Source of the DNA: Nitrobacter sp963807355
Lineage (GTDB): Bacteria > Pseudomonadota > Alphaproteobacteria > Rhizobiales > Xanthobacteraceae
Length of the DNA: 64,000 nt
Reading direction: 5' to 3'
Assembly: GCA_963807355.1 (NCBI GenBank)
Contig: CAWEBX010000014.1
Span: 1 to 64,000 of the forward strand
In this document: piece after piece, positions 40,656 to 51,276 of the stretch
Layout: each line of letters opens with the position of its first letter
Position numbering within the stretch: the first letter of the stretch is position 1
The notes under the pieces: generated by a model
The model's database searches: none
Told to the model about the DNA's origin: nothing
What the model saw: only the letters and a program-made list of their open reading frames with translations
Position numbers and translations under genes: made by a program

Positions 40656-40983
40656 TTACGTCCCCGCCTTCACCTGCGCGACGGCCTCCGCCATCAGCGT
40701 GTCCATTTGCGCGCGGACCTGCTGTTCGGTGAGCGCGACGCCCTTGGCGGTCAGGTCGCGCATCACCTTGTGAACGCACGTCGTCTGTCGCCCGGCTGTT
40801 CGAAGTCGGCGGCGACGACTTCCTTGGCGTACGCGCTCGCGGCATCGCCGGATATTCCGAGCTTCTCCGCGACCCACAGTCCCAGCAATCTGTTACGGCG
40901 GGCCATGGCCTTGAATTTGTGCTCCTCGTCGAGCGCGAACTTCTTCTCAAAACCTTCTTCACGCTTGTCGAATGAGTGCTCAT
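40656..40983 (-). pseudogene. F1F0-ATPase inhibitor zeta subunit (DUF1476), frameshifted
   Basis: The protein inhibits the alphaproteobacterial F1 motor. The pieces are MST then (after a shift near 40970) FDKREEGFEKKFALDEEHKF and RNRLLGLWVAEKLGISGDAA, and after a second shift near 40790 VMRDLTAKGVALTEQQVRAQ and DTLMAEAVAQVKAG. The length after repair (about 107 aa) matches the family. It is convergent with cynS and divergent from purC. Confidence 0.85.
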
Positions 40984-41314
40984 GGCCTGGTACCGGTTCC
41001 GTTGTTGCCGAAGCCGCCAAACCGGCCCGTTGTCGCGATCGGTTCGAGCACCTAAGTTAGATACTAGATAGGAAAGGACGATCCGGGAACAACGGACGCA
41101 AGGTCGCAGGCGAGCCGGGTAAAACTTCCCGCGAGGGGGCCTGCATCGATTGTGCTGGATAGTCCAATCGGCTACGTTGCGGACAGGCTCGGTTCTTGTT
41201 CTGTTTCCTGTTCTTGTTCAGGTTCCTGGCCTTCGCGGCAGCTCCGCCACGGTCACATCAAGCGCATCGGAGCACACCAATTTCATGGATTTCAACAACA
41301 CACGGTACATCCCA

Positions 41315-42097
41315 ATGAGCCGTCGGCGTCGCATTTACGAAGGCAAGGCCAAGGTGCTTTACGAAGGACCGGAGCCGGGTACCCTGATTCAACACTTCAA
41401 GGACGACGCGACTGCGTTCAACGCCAAGAAACATCAGGTGATCGAGGGCAAGGGCGTCCTCAACAACCGGATTTCGGAGTACCTGTTCCAGCACCTCAAC
41501 GACATCGGGGTGCCGACGCATTTCATCCGCCGTCTCAACATGCGCGAACAATTGATTCGCGAGGTCGAGATCGTGCCGCTCGAGGTCGTGATCCGCAACG
41601 TCGCGGCGGGATCGCTGTCGCAGCGGCTCGGCATCGAGGAGGGCACCCAGCTGCCGCGCTCCATCATCGAGTTCTACTACAAGAACGACCAGCTCAACGA
41701 TCCCATGGTGTCCGAGGAGCACATCACGGCGTTCGGCTGGGCGACGCCGCAGGAGATCGACGACATCATGGCGCTGGCGATCCGCGTCAACGATTTCCTC
41801 ACCGGGCTGTTTCTCGGCATCGGCATCCGCCTGGTCGATTTCAAGATGGAATGCGGCCGGCTGTTCGAGAACGAGATGATGCGAATTGTCGTCGCCGATG
41901 AAATATCTCCCAACTCGTGCCGGCTGTGGGACATCAAGTCGAACGAGAAGCTCGACAAGGACCGCTTCCGTCGCGATCTCGGCGGGCTGCTCGAGGCCTA
42001 CACCGAAGTTGCGAAGCGGCTCGGCATTCTGATGGAGAACGAGCGGCCGATCGGCGCCGGCCCGGTGCTGGTGAAGGGTAGTTTCGCTGCCTCCTGA
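41315..42097 (+). CDS. purC: SAICAR synthetase (phosphoribosylaminoimidazole-succinocarboxamide synthase)
   Basis: The 260-residue enzyme joins aspartate to CAIR in purine synthesis. The start at 41315 gives SRRRRIYEGKAKVLYEGPEP, the family's N-terminal phosphate-loop region; an ATG at 41285 is possible. Other signatures are EVVIRNVAAGSLSQRLG and LVDFKMECGRLF with IVVADEISPNSCRLWD. It starts the cluster purC-purS-purQ. The gene is intact. Confidence 0.96.
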   Translation: MSRRRRIYEGKAKVLYEGPEPGTLIQHFKDDATAFNAKKHQVIEGKGVLNNRISEYLFQHLNDIGVPTHFIRRLNMREQLIREVEIVPLEVVIRNVAAGSLSQRLGIEEGTQLPRSIIEFYYKNDQLNDPMVSEEHITAFGWATPQEIDDIMALAIRVNDFLTGLFLGIGIRLVDFKMECGRLFENEMMRIVVADEISPNSCRLWDIKSNEKLDKDRFRRDLGGLLEAYTEVAKRLGILMENERPIGAGPVLVKGSFAAS

Positions 42098-42120
42098 AGA
42101 CGGACAGATTGAAGCTCGAT

Positions 42121-42363
42121 ATGAAGGCACGCGTCACCGTTACGTTGAAAACCGGCATTCTCGATCCGCAGGGCAAGGCCATCGAGGGGGCGCTGAAATC
42201 GCTCGGCGTCGATGGCATCGCCAGCGTGCGTCAGGGCAAGGTGTTCGACATCGAACTCGCCGGCGCCGACAAGACGAAGGCGGAAGCCGCGCTCAAGGCT
42301 GCCGCCGACAAGCTGCTGGCGAATACCGTCATCGAGAATTATCGCGTCGAGGTTCTGAGCTAG
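42121..42363 (+). CDS. purS: FGAM synthase subunit PurS
   Basis: The 80-residue protein bridges PurQ and PurL in the three-part FGAM synthase. It reads MKARVTVTLKTGILDPQGKA, IEGALKSLGVDGIASVRQGK and ends NTVIENYRVEVLS, the complete family pattern. It lies 23 bases after purC and 12 before purQ. Confidence 0.95.
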   Translation: MKARVTVTLKTGILDPQGKAIEGALKSLGVDGIASVRQGKVFDIELAGADKTKAEAALKAAADKLLANTVIENYRVEVLS

Positions 42364-42375
42364 GCGACGCACGAC

Positions 42376-43080
42376 ATGAAATCCGCCGTCCTCGTCTTTC
42401 CCGGCATCAATCGCGAGCGCGACATGGCGCGCGCGTTGCGGCTCGTATCCGGGACGCGAGCCCGCGATGGTGTGGCACGCGGAGACGTCTCTGCCCGAGG
42501 GCACCGATCTCGTCGTGGTGCCGGGCGGCTTTTCCTACGGCGACTATCTGCGCTGCGGCGCCATCGCCGCGCGCTCGCCGGTCATGGACGCGGTGCGCGC
42601 CTTCGCGTGGCACTGGCGGTCTTGTGCTCGGCGTCTGCAACGGTTTTCAGATTCTGCTGCGAGTCTGGGCTTTTGCCGGGAATCCTGATGCGCAATGCGC
42701 GGCTGAAGTTCATCTGCCATGACGTGCATCTGCGGGTCGAACGCTCGGATACGCCGTTCACGCGCGGCTACAATGCGGGGCAGGTGATCCGCGTGCCCGT
42801 CGCGCATGGCGAGGGCAACTACGCCGCCGACGAGGAGACCATTCGCCGCCTCGAGGATGAGGGCCGCGTTCTCTATCGTTATTGCTCGCCGTCCGGCGAG
42901 ATCGGCGACACCCACAATATCAACGGCGCGGCGCAGTCGATCGCCGGCATCATCAACGAGCGCGGCAATGTGCTCGGCATGATGCCGCATCCGGAAAATC
43001 ACGTCGAAGACATCATGGGCTGCACCGACGGGCGCGGCCTGTTCGCGGGCCTCGTCGCGCATCTGGAGCGGGCCGCTTAA
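42376..43080 (+). pseudogene. purQ: FGAM synthase glutaminase subunit PurQ, frameshifted
   Basis: PurQ supplies ammonia from glutamine. It starts MKSAVLVFPGINRERDMARA. In a second frame come MVWHAETSLPEGTDLVVVPG and GFSYGDYLRCGAIAARSPVM. In a third lies the catalytic Cys (GLVLGVCNGFQIL). The first frame resumes at GLLPGILMRNARLKFICHDV and carries the catalytic His and Glu in MMPHPENHVED. Three shifts, near 42445, 42605 and 42655, separate these. Start and stop share one phase, so the total shift is zero. The organism needs this gene, so the breaks are suspect as data errors. Confidence 0.92.
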
Positions 43081-43299
43081 CATCGTGGATGCAGTCCGCT
43101 GACATGCCTACTGCCTTGTGTCCCTCCTGGGAGACCCATGTGTTTGGCGATTGCGGTGCCATCAGTCAGGCATATTCAGAATGGATCGTACAGCGATCGG
43201 CTTGAGCGCTGATCCGCTCTCCCCCCGGTGGCTATGTGAATGGCTGGGGCTTTCTGCCGACGAACAACGTCCGTGTGCTCCGGAGAGGATCATGAAATC

Positions 43300-44520
43300 A
43301 TGATCAAGGCGCGTGATTTCGATGTTCTTTCGCCTGAATTTCACGCGAATCCTTTTCCGACGCTTGACCGAATGCGAGCCGAAGGTCCGATTGTTCGTAT
43401 AAGGTTGCCGATCATCGGCTGTACATATCTGGCCGTTACGCATGACGCCTGCGCCGCGCTGTTGAAGGATCATGTGAACTTCGCGCGCGATCCCGCCAAT
43501 GCGGGGAGCAGAACACAAGTGCGAATACTGAGGCTCCTTCCAAGGACGATCGGCCTTCTCGCACGGAACATGCTCGGTCACGACGACCCTGAACACCGCC
43601 GCCTGCGCGGCCTCGTCGACCAAGCGTTCGCGCGTCGCACGATAGAGGCGATGAGGCCGATGATTTCCGAGATCGCTGATCGTATTCTCGACAGATTGAA
43701 GGGGAGGACAGAGGTCGATCTCATGTCCGAGTATTGCCGGGACCTGCCGCTTTCAGTCATCTGCGCGATGCTCGGCCTTCCGGATCAGGATCACGATCGA
43801 TTCAAGAACTGGCTAGGCGGGTTAAAGAACACCGCCAGTATTGGCGCGGTCATCCGCGCCATTCCGGGCGTGATTAGTGTTGTCCGCTACTTGCGCCGTA
43901 GTTCGAGATCGGGAGGTGGCGCGCTGTCCGACGGACTGATCGCAGAGCTTCGCGATGCCGAAATCGCGGGCCAGACCCTTAGCGAGGACGAACTGGTATC
44001 AATGATTTTTCTGCTGTTCGGCGCCGGCCAGGAAACCACGACCCATTTGATTTCAGGTGGGCTCTTCGCTTTGTTGTCCCACGAGGATCAACTCAATCAG
44101 ATCCGCCGTGATGCGGGCCTGATGCCGACTTGCGTAGAAGAGTGCCTGCGCTACGTATCGCCGGTCCAGATGACAAAACCGCGCTTCGTGACTCGCGAAC
44201 TCGTTTGGCAGGGCCGGCAGTTCCGTCGCGGCGACATGTGTGCCGGATTCGTCGCGGCCGCGAACTGCGACCCTGCCAGATTCGAGCAGCCTCATCGTTT
44301 CGACATCACGCGGCACCCGAACCCACACCTTTCCTTTGGTACGGGGGTACATTTTTGCCTTGGTTTCCAACTTGCTCGGGCGGAGGCGGCCATCGCGTTC
44401 GAACGCATTCTCGCACGCTTTCCGGACATGCACCTGGCTACGCAGGCGAGGAGTATCAAGTGGCACAAGCGCCTCGGCATACGGGGGCTGACGCAACTGC
44501 CTGTACGGCTCGTAGCGTAA
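43300..44520 (+). CDS. cytochrome P450
   Basis: The 406-residue soluble P450 has the I-helix oxygen motif FGAGQETTTHLI, the ExxR of the K-helix in EECLRYVSP and the heme-binding FGTGVHFCLGFQLARAE. It starts MIKARDFDVLSPEFHANPFP after a GGAGAGG. The substrate is unknown. It lies between purQ and purL on the same strand, where related genomes usually have the two pur genes adjacent, so it is probably a later insertion. The gene is intact. Confidence 0.93.
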   Translation: MIKARDFDVLSPEFHANPFPTLDRMRAEGPIVRIRLPIIGCTYLAVTHDACAALLKDHVNFARDPANAGSRTQVRILRLLPRTIGLLARNMLGHDDPEHRRLRGLVDQAFARRTIEAMRPMISEIADRILDRLKGRTEVDLMSEYCRDLPLSVICAMLGLPDQDHDRFKNWLGGLKNTASIGAVIRAIPGVISVVRYLRRSSRSGGGALSDGLIAELRDAEIAGQTLSEDELVSMIFLLFGAGQETTTHLISGGLFALLSHEDQLNQIRRDAGLMPTCVEECLRYVSPVQMTKPRFVTRELVWQGRQFRRGDMCAGFVAAANCDPARFEQPHRFDITRHPNPHLSFGTGVHFCLGFQLARAEAAIAFERILARFPDMHLATQARSIKWHKRLGIRGLTQLPVRLVA

Positions 44521-44688
44521 ATGTCAGATCGCGCGTTATTCACCGCCGTGTCGCTCGGTGCAGGTGAGCCAGACGGCATTCCCGGCCTCGGCTCCACGCA
44601 ACCCATGGAAAGCGCGGAATCGGCCGGTAAAAGACCTTTTCCCGCGCATCCGATCTCCTTATTAAGGAGGTAAATCGCGTCAGGACCC

Positions 44689-46901
44689 ATGAGCCGCAAC
44701 GAACCCCAGATCACTCCCGAACTCGTCGCTTCGCACGGCCTCAAGCCGGATGAATACGAGCGCATTTTGAAGCTGATCGGCCGAACGCCGACCTTCACCG
44801 AGCTCGGCATCTTTTCGGCGATGTGGAACGAGCACTGCTCGTACAAGTCGTCGCGCATCCATCTGCGCGGACTGCCGACGAAAGCGCCGTGGGTGATCCA
44901 GGGGCCCGGCGAGAACGCCGGCGTCATCGACATCGGCGACGGGCAGGCGGTGGTGTTCAAGATGGAGAGCCACAACCATCCGAGCTACATCGAGCCTTAT
45001 CAAGGTGCGACCACCGGCGTCGGCGGTATCTTGCGCGACGTCTTCACCATGGGCGCGCGACCCATCGCCTGTCTCAACGCGCTGAGCTTCGGCGATCCGT
45101 CGCATCCCAAGACGCGGCATCTCGTCGTCGGCGTCGTTGCCGGCGTCGGCGGCTATGGCAACTCGTTCGGGGTGCCGACGGTCGGCGGACAGGTGCGCTT
45201 CCACACCCGCTATGACGGCAACATCCTCGTCAACGCCATGGCGGTCGGGCTCGCCGATGCCGACAAGATCTTCTATGCGGCGGCGTCGGGCGTGAACATG
45301 CCGATCGTCTATCTCGGCTCCAAGACCGGCCGCGACGGCATCCACGGCGCCACCATGGCGTCGGCCGAATTCGACGACGACAGTGCGGAGAAGCGTCCGA
45401 CCGTTCAGGTCGGCGATCCCTTCGCCGAAAAACTGCTGCTGGAAGCCTGTCTCGAAATCATGGATGCCGGTTGCGTCATCGCGATCCAGGACATGGGCGC
45501 GGCGGGGCTGACGTGTTCGGCCGTGGAAATGGGCGCCAAGGGCGATCTCGGCGTCGATCTCGATCTCGATAGCGTGCCGACGCGCGAGCAGGGCATGAGC
45601 GCCTACGAGATGATGCTCTCGGAATTGCAAGAGCGCATGCTCATGGTTCTGAAGCCCGAGAAGGAAAAGCAGGCGGAGGCGATCTTCAGAAAGTGGGGGC
45701 TCGACTTCGCTATCGTCGGCTATACGACGCCGTCGCAAGCGCTTCGTCGTCAAGCACGGCGGCGACGTGATGGTCGACCTGCCGATCAAGGAACTGGAAT
45801 CGGAAGCGCCGCTGTATGACCGGCCGCATGTGCCGTCGCCGCAGTTGCCTGTCATTCACGCCCGCGACGTTGCGCCGCCTTTGCCCGTCGGTCGATGCGC
45901 TGGAAAAACTGATCGCCACGCCGGAGCTGTGTTCGAAGCGCTGGGTGTGGGAGCAGTACGATCATGTCATCGGCGGCAACACCGTGCAGCGTCCCGGTGG
46001 CGATGCGGCGGTGGTGCGCGTGCGAGGACGGACCGAAGGGTCTTGCGCTTACTGTCGACGTGACGCCGCGCTATTGCGAGGCCGATCCGTTCGAGGGCGG
46101 CAAGCAGGCGGTCGCGGAAGCCTGGCGCAACATCACCGCGGTCGGCGGCCGACCGCTGGCGATTACCGACAACCTGAATTTCGGCAATCCGGAACGGCCT
46201 GAGAATATGGGCCAGTTCGTCGGCTGCCTGAAGGGCATTCGCCGAGCCTGCCGTTGCTCGATTTCCCGGTCGTGTCCGGCAACGTCTCGCTTTACAACGA
46301 GACAAACGGCCGCGGCATTCTGCCGACGCCCTCGATCGGCGGCGTCGGTTTGCTCGATGACTTCACGAAGTCAGCCTCGCTCGCCTTCAAGGCGGAGGGA
46401 CATCCGATCCTGCTGATCGGCGATACACAAGGCTGGCTCGGTCAGTCGGTTTACTTGCGCGATATCTGCGGGCGCGAGGAGGGAGCGCCGCCGCCGGTCG
46501 ATCTCGCCGCGGAAAAACGCAATGGCGATGTTGTGCGCGGTATGATTCACGCGGGAACGGCGACGGCCGTTCATGACGTTTCCGATGGCGGACTTCTCGT
46601 CGCGCTGGCGGAAATGGCGATGGCGAGTGGTATCGGCGCTGCACTCGACGCCGCCCCGGCCGCGATCGTGCCACACGCCTGGTGGTTCGGCGAAGATCAG
46701 GCGCGCTATATCGTGACCGTTCACGAGCAGGACCTCTTGAGCGTTTTCACCAAGCTCAAGGCGGTGGAGGTGCCTTGCGTTCAGATCGGGCTGACCAGTG
46801 GTCACGAGATCGCGATTGCCGGCGAGCGCGCCGTCCACATCAAGACCTTGCAGCACGGCTTTGAAAGCTGGCTACCGGACTATATGGCGACGAAAAGCTG
46901 A
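44689..46901 (+). pseudogene. purL: FGAM synthase subunit PurL, frameshifted
   Basis: PurL carries the ATP-dependent synthase site. Residues 1 to about 345 are intact: FTELGIFSAMWNEHCSYKSS, VFKMESHNHPSYIEPYQGAT and AIQDMGAAGLTCSAVEMGAK. Then the frame changes near 45736, 45884, 46023 and 46240, the first three or four each explained by one surplus C. Between them are FVVKHGGDVMVDLPIKELES, WVWEQYDHVIGGNTVQRPGG and LALTVDVTPRYCEADPFEGG. The C-terminal part from 46254 is intact (PVVSGNVSLYNETNGRGI to MATKS). An AAGGAGG lies unusually far (19 bases) from the ATG. Confidence 0.93.
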
Positions 46902-47147
46902 CGTCCGGCTTAGAGGACACGCCTGTGCCGGAAATTTAGTGCAGCGCGGCCCTCGTCACCCAACTCAGCGTGAATGTGCCGACGGCTGCTGAAGCGGGTG
47001 TACGGCAGATTCTGTACTGAGGACGCAATGCAGCGTACGATCGCAACGATGGTGGGTCTAACCATAGCTTCCGGTTGGCGCACAAGCTGTCATCCCGATG
47101 ACTTCACCATCGTTGTCGAACATCTCAAGCCAGGGGCATCGCGCCGC

Positions 47148-47528
47148 TCAGTACCCATAGTTCGGGCAAACCCAGCTGCCGTAGGCGTTGTAGCCGCAGC
47201 CGCTGCGGTAGTAAGCTCCCGTCGCAGCTGCGCCAACCACCGCCGCGCCCACTGCTGCGGCACCGACACCGTAGCCGCGATAGCCGTATCCACGATAGCC
47301 GTACCCACGATAGCCGTAGTGTCCGCCGCGCGCGGCAACCGCGCCGCCCCGGTATCCCCGACCTGCAACCGCGCCGCCTCGATGCACGGCACCGCCGCGG
47401 TGCATGCCGCCGCCGTGAAAACCTCCGGCGTGCATACCGCCGCCACGACGGGCGAATGCGTCATTGGGGAAGGTCGTGACCAGCAGCATGGCTACGGCTG
47501 CCGAAGCGATGAGAAATTGACGCAACAT
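47148..47528 (-). CDS. secreted Gly/Tyr/His-rich small protein
   Basis: The 126-residue product has a signal peptide (MLRQFLIASAAVAMLLVTTF, cleavage near AFARR), then GGG-rich and HRGGAV repeats, three tandem YRGYG units, an Ala/Val/Gly hydrophobic stretch (VGAAAVGAAVVGAAATGAYY) and two Cys near the end (SGCGYNAYGSWVCPNYGY). Such proteins are common and of unknown role in rhizobial envelopes. The last stretch may insert in a membrane. Confidence 0.75.
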   Translation of the reverse strand: MLRQFLIASAAVAMLLVTTFPNDAFARRGGGMHAGGFHGGGMHRGGAVHRGGAVAGRGYRGGAVAARGGHYGYRGYGYRGYGYRGYGVGAAAVGAAVVGAAATGAYYRSGCGYNAYGSWVCPNYGY

Positions 47529-48087
47529 TTGCGTACTCCTTCTTCGAGAGAGGAAAGCCGCGGACGCCTGCGCATCGCGCCGAACCGCGGGTTCTCTCCG
47601 AAGCCTCGCGCGCGGGAGCTTCGCGCCCTTGACCTACATCAAACCTCGCGGTCCCATCTGCGTGAACGAACTGTTCCACCTCCTCCGACGCCGCACGCTT
47701 CCGGCTCCTGACTTGATCCAATCGCCGGCGGACGGCCCGATGCTGCCTGGGTTCGGCGTCATCATGACCGGATGATCGGGACCGGGTATCTTCCGGTCGC
47801 TTTCTTGCGGTTGGCAAATGTAGGACTGATCGTTGTGACGGGGATCGGGCGACCGCGTTAAGTTGAGCAGACGTCACGGCGATTCCGGTGCATGATCCGG
47901 GCTAGTGTCCCGATTCCGAAGTTCGCATGTCTCCGCGGCAACCTTTGATGCGAATTTCGGAATCAAAGGGACACTAGTAACTCTATGATTCTAGTGTGTT
48001 TTTGTTCAGAAATTCGCTTGACTGACTCTCAGGAAAATAAAGCGAACGTTTGAACCACCCCACTAGCCGGATTTAGGAGGCACTTTG
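47529..48087. other. intergenic region holding a palindromic element
   Basis: About 560 bases before bolA. The only structure I see is the long inverted repeat at 47902-47977. The stretch 47560-47880 has open frames but no family features. Confidence 0.4.
47902..47977. repeat. 76-base inverted-repeat element
   Basis: The ends CTAGTGTCCC and GGGACACTAG are perfectly complementary. Inside, ATTCCGAA-TTCGCAT pairs with ATGCGAA-TTCGGAAT with few mismatches, leaving a loop of about 15 bases. It is a short, non-coding, palindromic element of the REP/MITE kind. Confidence 0.75.
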
Positions 48088-48321
48088 ATGCCGATGGAAG
48101 CGCGGGAAATCGAATCGATGATCAAGGAGGCGATTCCGGACGCCCAGGTGACGATCCAGGACCTTGCCGGTGACGGCAACCATTACTCGGCAACCGTCAT
48201 TTCGGAGTCGTTCCGCGGCAAGTCTCGCGTGCAGCAGCATCAGATCGTCTATCAATCGCTAAAGGGCCAGATGGGTGGCGTGCTGCACGCATTGGCTTTG
48301 CAGACCGGCGTGCCGGAGTAG
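48088..48321 (+). CDS. bolA: BolA-family protein
   Basis: The 77-residue protein partners monothiol glutaredoxins in iron-sulfur handling. It starts MPMEAREIESMIKEAIPDA after AGGAGG and contains the class II KH-like fold HYSATVISESFRGKSRVQQH with the conserved His and ends HALALQTGVPE. A monothiol glutaredoxin gene (grxD) is nearby at 50910, its usual neighbour, here separated by egtD and egtB. The gene is intact. Confidence 0.93.
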   Translation: MPMEAREIESMIKEAIPDAQVTIQDLAGDGNHYSATVISESFRGKSRVQQHQIVYQSLKGQMGGVLHALALQTGVPE

Positions 48322-48328
48322 TCCCGCC

Positions 48329-49297
48329 TCAGCTAATCAGCGCGTGAACCGAAAACATTCGCTCCGGGTCGGTCCACGCCGCTATCGGCGTCCAACCAGC
48401 GCCCTTCGCCAAAGCGTTGAAACGGTCGAGTGCTGTACTTGTAGCTGCTTTCGGTGTGGATGCTTTCGCCGGTGCGAAACGAGAAGCTGCGGCCCTGCAA
48501 GCGGACCGTCTGCGGCTTTTTGCTAATGAGATACATCTCGATCCGGTGGCGATCGCGATTGTAGATCGCGCGATGGGCGAAGGCGGACAGGTCGAAGTTG
48601 CCGCCGAGTTCGCGGTTGACACGAGCCAGGATGTTCAGGTTGAAGCGCGCGGTGACGCCGGCGGCATCGTTATAGGCATTGTATAGCATCCGTTCGTTCT
48701 TCTCGAGATCGACGCCGATCAGCATGTACGCGCCTTCACCCAGGATATCGCGGGCCCCACGCAGAAAGCGGCAGGCTTCGTGAGGCTCGAAGTTGCCAAG
48801 GGTTGAGCCCGGGAAGAATCCGACTTTCGGCATCGGTCGCGACTTGATCGGGTAGAATGAATGGCGCGGTAAAATCGGCCGTCACCGGATAGATTTTCAG
48901 ATGTGGGAAGTCCTTTCGCAAGCCGCGCGCCTGCGCGTTGAGAAAATCACCCGATATGTCCACCGGCACATAGGCGGCGAATTCACACGCGCTCAGCAGC
49001 AGCCGGGCCTTGGTGGGGCGCCGGCCCCGAACTCCACCAGCGCCGCATGTGTGCGGAATGATCGAAGCAATTTCAGCGGACCGGTCGCGCAGGATGCCGA
49101 GTTCGGTGCGGGTCGGATAGTATTCGGGCAAGCCGGGTGATCTGTTCGAACAGTTCGGAGCCGTTGACGTCGTAGAAATACTTCGGCGGGAGCTGTTTCG
49201 GATGCCGGGTCAGTCCTGCGATGGCATCGCTCGCGAAACCCGGCGTGCTTTCGTCGGATCCAGGTACCCCGGCCAAAGCGGCAGCATGCAGATTCAT
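48329..49297 (-). pseudogene. egtD: histidine N-alpha-methyltransferase EgtD, multiply frameshifted
   Basis: EgtD makes hercynine, the first step of ergothioneine synthesis. The pieces on the minus strand are PKQLPPKYFYDVNGSELFEQ, YYPTRTELGILRDRSAEI, LVEFGAGA, TKARLLLSACEFAAYVPVDI, VGFFPGSTLGNFEPHEACRF, GVDLEKNERMLYNAYNDAAG and a C-terminal WTDPERMFSVHAL. At least five shifts separate them. The order and spacing are those of a normal EgtD of about 320 residues. It follows egtB by 45 bases. Confidence 0.85.
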
Positions 49298-49342
49298 GAC
49301 AGTCTCCCTGGCGCAGCGCGACGCATTTGAGTTGGCGAGCGA

Positions 49343-50604
49343 TCAGACGCCGTAGTCCGCGAGGCGCAGACCGGTGAATTGCCAACGGTGGTGCGGATAG
49401 AAGAAGTTCCGGTAGCTGACACGGCTGTGCCGCTCCGGGGTCGCCAGCGATGAGCCGCGGAGCACGAACTGGTTGACCATGAACTTGCCGTTGTATTCTC
49501 CGAGCGCGTCTTCGACTCGCGCGATATCCCGGGTAGGGCGAGTATGCGCTTCGCGTCCACTGCCAGACCATGCCGAACGCATCGTCGAGCTGTCCGGCTC
49601 GGGCCGCGACTTCCCATTCCATCTCGGTCGGCAAATGCTTGCCGCTCCAGCGCGCGAATGCATCGGCCTCGTAATAGCTGACGTGGCAGACCGGTGCATT
49701 GGCATCGACCGGCCGCAAGCCGCCAAGCGTCATGACCTGCCAACCATCGGCCGGTCTTCCGCCAGTGGCCCGGCGCTTCCCACGCCTCGTTGGTGGCGGC
49801 GGCGAAACCGTCCATCAACCACAAACGTGGCGGTGCGATAGCCGCCGTCGTCCATGAAAGCGAGCCAGTCGGCATTGGTGACGAGATCGCGCGCGAGCTT
49901 CACCGGGCCGACCAGAGCGCGGTGCGCGGGCTTCTCGTTGTCGAAATGAAAGCTGTCGCCCTGATGTCCGATCGTGTGGATGCCCTCGGTTCAGTCGTGA
50001 TCCATCCGCCGATGCCGGCGTGCGGAGCCGGGAATGTCCACGACGCGTCATAGGCCGGCGCCATCGGATTTTGCGCAAATGCGTGCAGAATATCCGTCAG
50101 CATCAGTTCCTGATGCTGCTGTTCGTGATTGAGGCCGGCTTCGACCAGCGGCACCAGTCCGGCCAGCATTTTGTCGTCCGCATCGTGGAAAAATTTGACG
50201 ACCGCGGCATCGACATGCCGGCGATAGGCGGTGATCTCTTCCGCGCCGGGACGGGTCAGATGGCCGCGCTGGGCGCGGGCATGCCGCGGACCGACGCTGA
50301 CGTAATAGGAATTGAACAGGAAGGCGTAATCAGGATGGAACGGAACGTAGCCGGGACTGTGCTCACCGAGCAGGAATTGTTCCCAAAACCAGGTGGTATG
50401 GGCGCGGTGCCATTTCGCCGGACTGGCGTCCGGCATTGACTGCACCATCTGGTCTTCCGGCGTCAGCGGCTCCGCGCGCCGCTCCGTTTCGCCCCGGACG
50501 GCGAGAAATGCATCTGTCAGGCGGCCGGCCAGTGTCCGTGAACTGGAAAATAGCGACGGGTTCGGAGCGGCCATTGCGGCCGCGGCAGACGCTGGGTTCG
50601 TCAC
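49343..50604 (-). pseudogene. egtB: iron-dependent sulfoxide synthase EgtB, multiply frameshifted
   Basis: EgtB joins hercynine and a thiol in ergothioneine synthesis. The GTG start at 50604 follows CCGGAG. The DinB-like domain carries the iron-binding HxxxHxE in GLNHEQQHQELML (plus HRAHTTWFWEQFLLGEH). The C-terminal sulfatase-modifying-like domain appears in other frames: WLMDGFAAATNEAWEAPGHW, PVCHVSYYEADAFARWSG, LPTEMEWEVAARAG and SRVSYRNFFYPHHRWQFTGL. Several shifts lie between 49340 and 49960. It is the first gene of the egtB-egtD pair. Confidence 0.87.
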
Positions 50605-50909
50605 GGAAATCTCCGGTTTGGGAAGAGAACGTTGCTCTGGACATGGGTTCCGTGGAACGATCCAGTCCCGCAGGTCCCTCATAGATGGGTGCCGGGCAAC
50701 GGAGATCCAAGGCTCCGACCGGCGCCTAAAAGCGCGGTCTGACGGTCTGTTTCAGGGGCATCATTCACATCCCAGAACGCCCTGCGCGATAGGCATGGCA
50801 TGCTCCCGGCAATTTACTTTGTTACACAACAGTTTCGGGCTATATATAGCAGCGAACTGCGACGGGCCGTTCGCGGCCCCCTGTAACTTGCGGCAAAAGG
50901 ATGTGACGG

Positions 50910-51249
50910 ATGAGCATTAAGGAATTCATTGAGAACGAACTGAAGTCGAACGACGTTGTGCTGTTCATGAAGGGCACGCCGCAATTCCCGCAGTGCGGTT
51001 TTTCGGGGCAGGTGGTTCAGATTCTCGACCACATCGGCGTTGGCTACAAGGGCCTGAACGTGCTCGAAAATCGCCGAACTGCGCGACGGCATCAAGACCT
51101 ACTCGAACTGGCCGACGATCCCGCAGTTGTACGTCAAGGGCGAATTCGTCGGTGGCTGCGATATTGTCCGTGAGATGTTCCAGGCCGGCGAGTTGCAGAA
51201 ACTATTCGGCGACAAGGGCATCACGCTCAACACACCGGCGTCGGCCTGA
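50910..51249 (+). pseudogene. grxD: monothiol glutaredoxin GrxD (CGFS type), one-base frameshift
   Basis: GrxD carries iron-sulfur clusters with BolA. It starts MSIKEFIENELKSNDVVLFM after GGAT/AAAGGATG and has the CGFS motif in FPQCGFSGQVVQILDHIG. One surplus A in the run at about 51068-51072 shifts the frame. The expected continuation is intact beyond it: ELRDGIKTYSNWPTIPQLYV, KGEFVGGCDIVREMFQAGEL and DKGITLNTPASA. Length after repair is about 112 residues. Confidence 0.92.
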
Positions 51250-51276
51250 CGGCGGCCGAACGCGTCATCGGTCCGG

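Noticed and set aside
39975..41060. A 361-residue cyanase fusion protein
   Set aside because: The extra C-terminal part is antisense to the zeta-subunit gene; a one-base shift restores the normal cyanase end at 40510.
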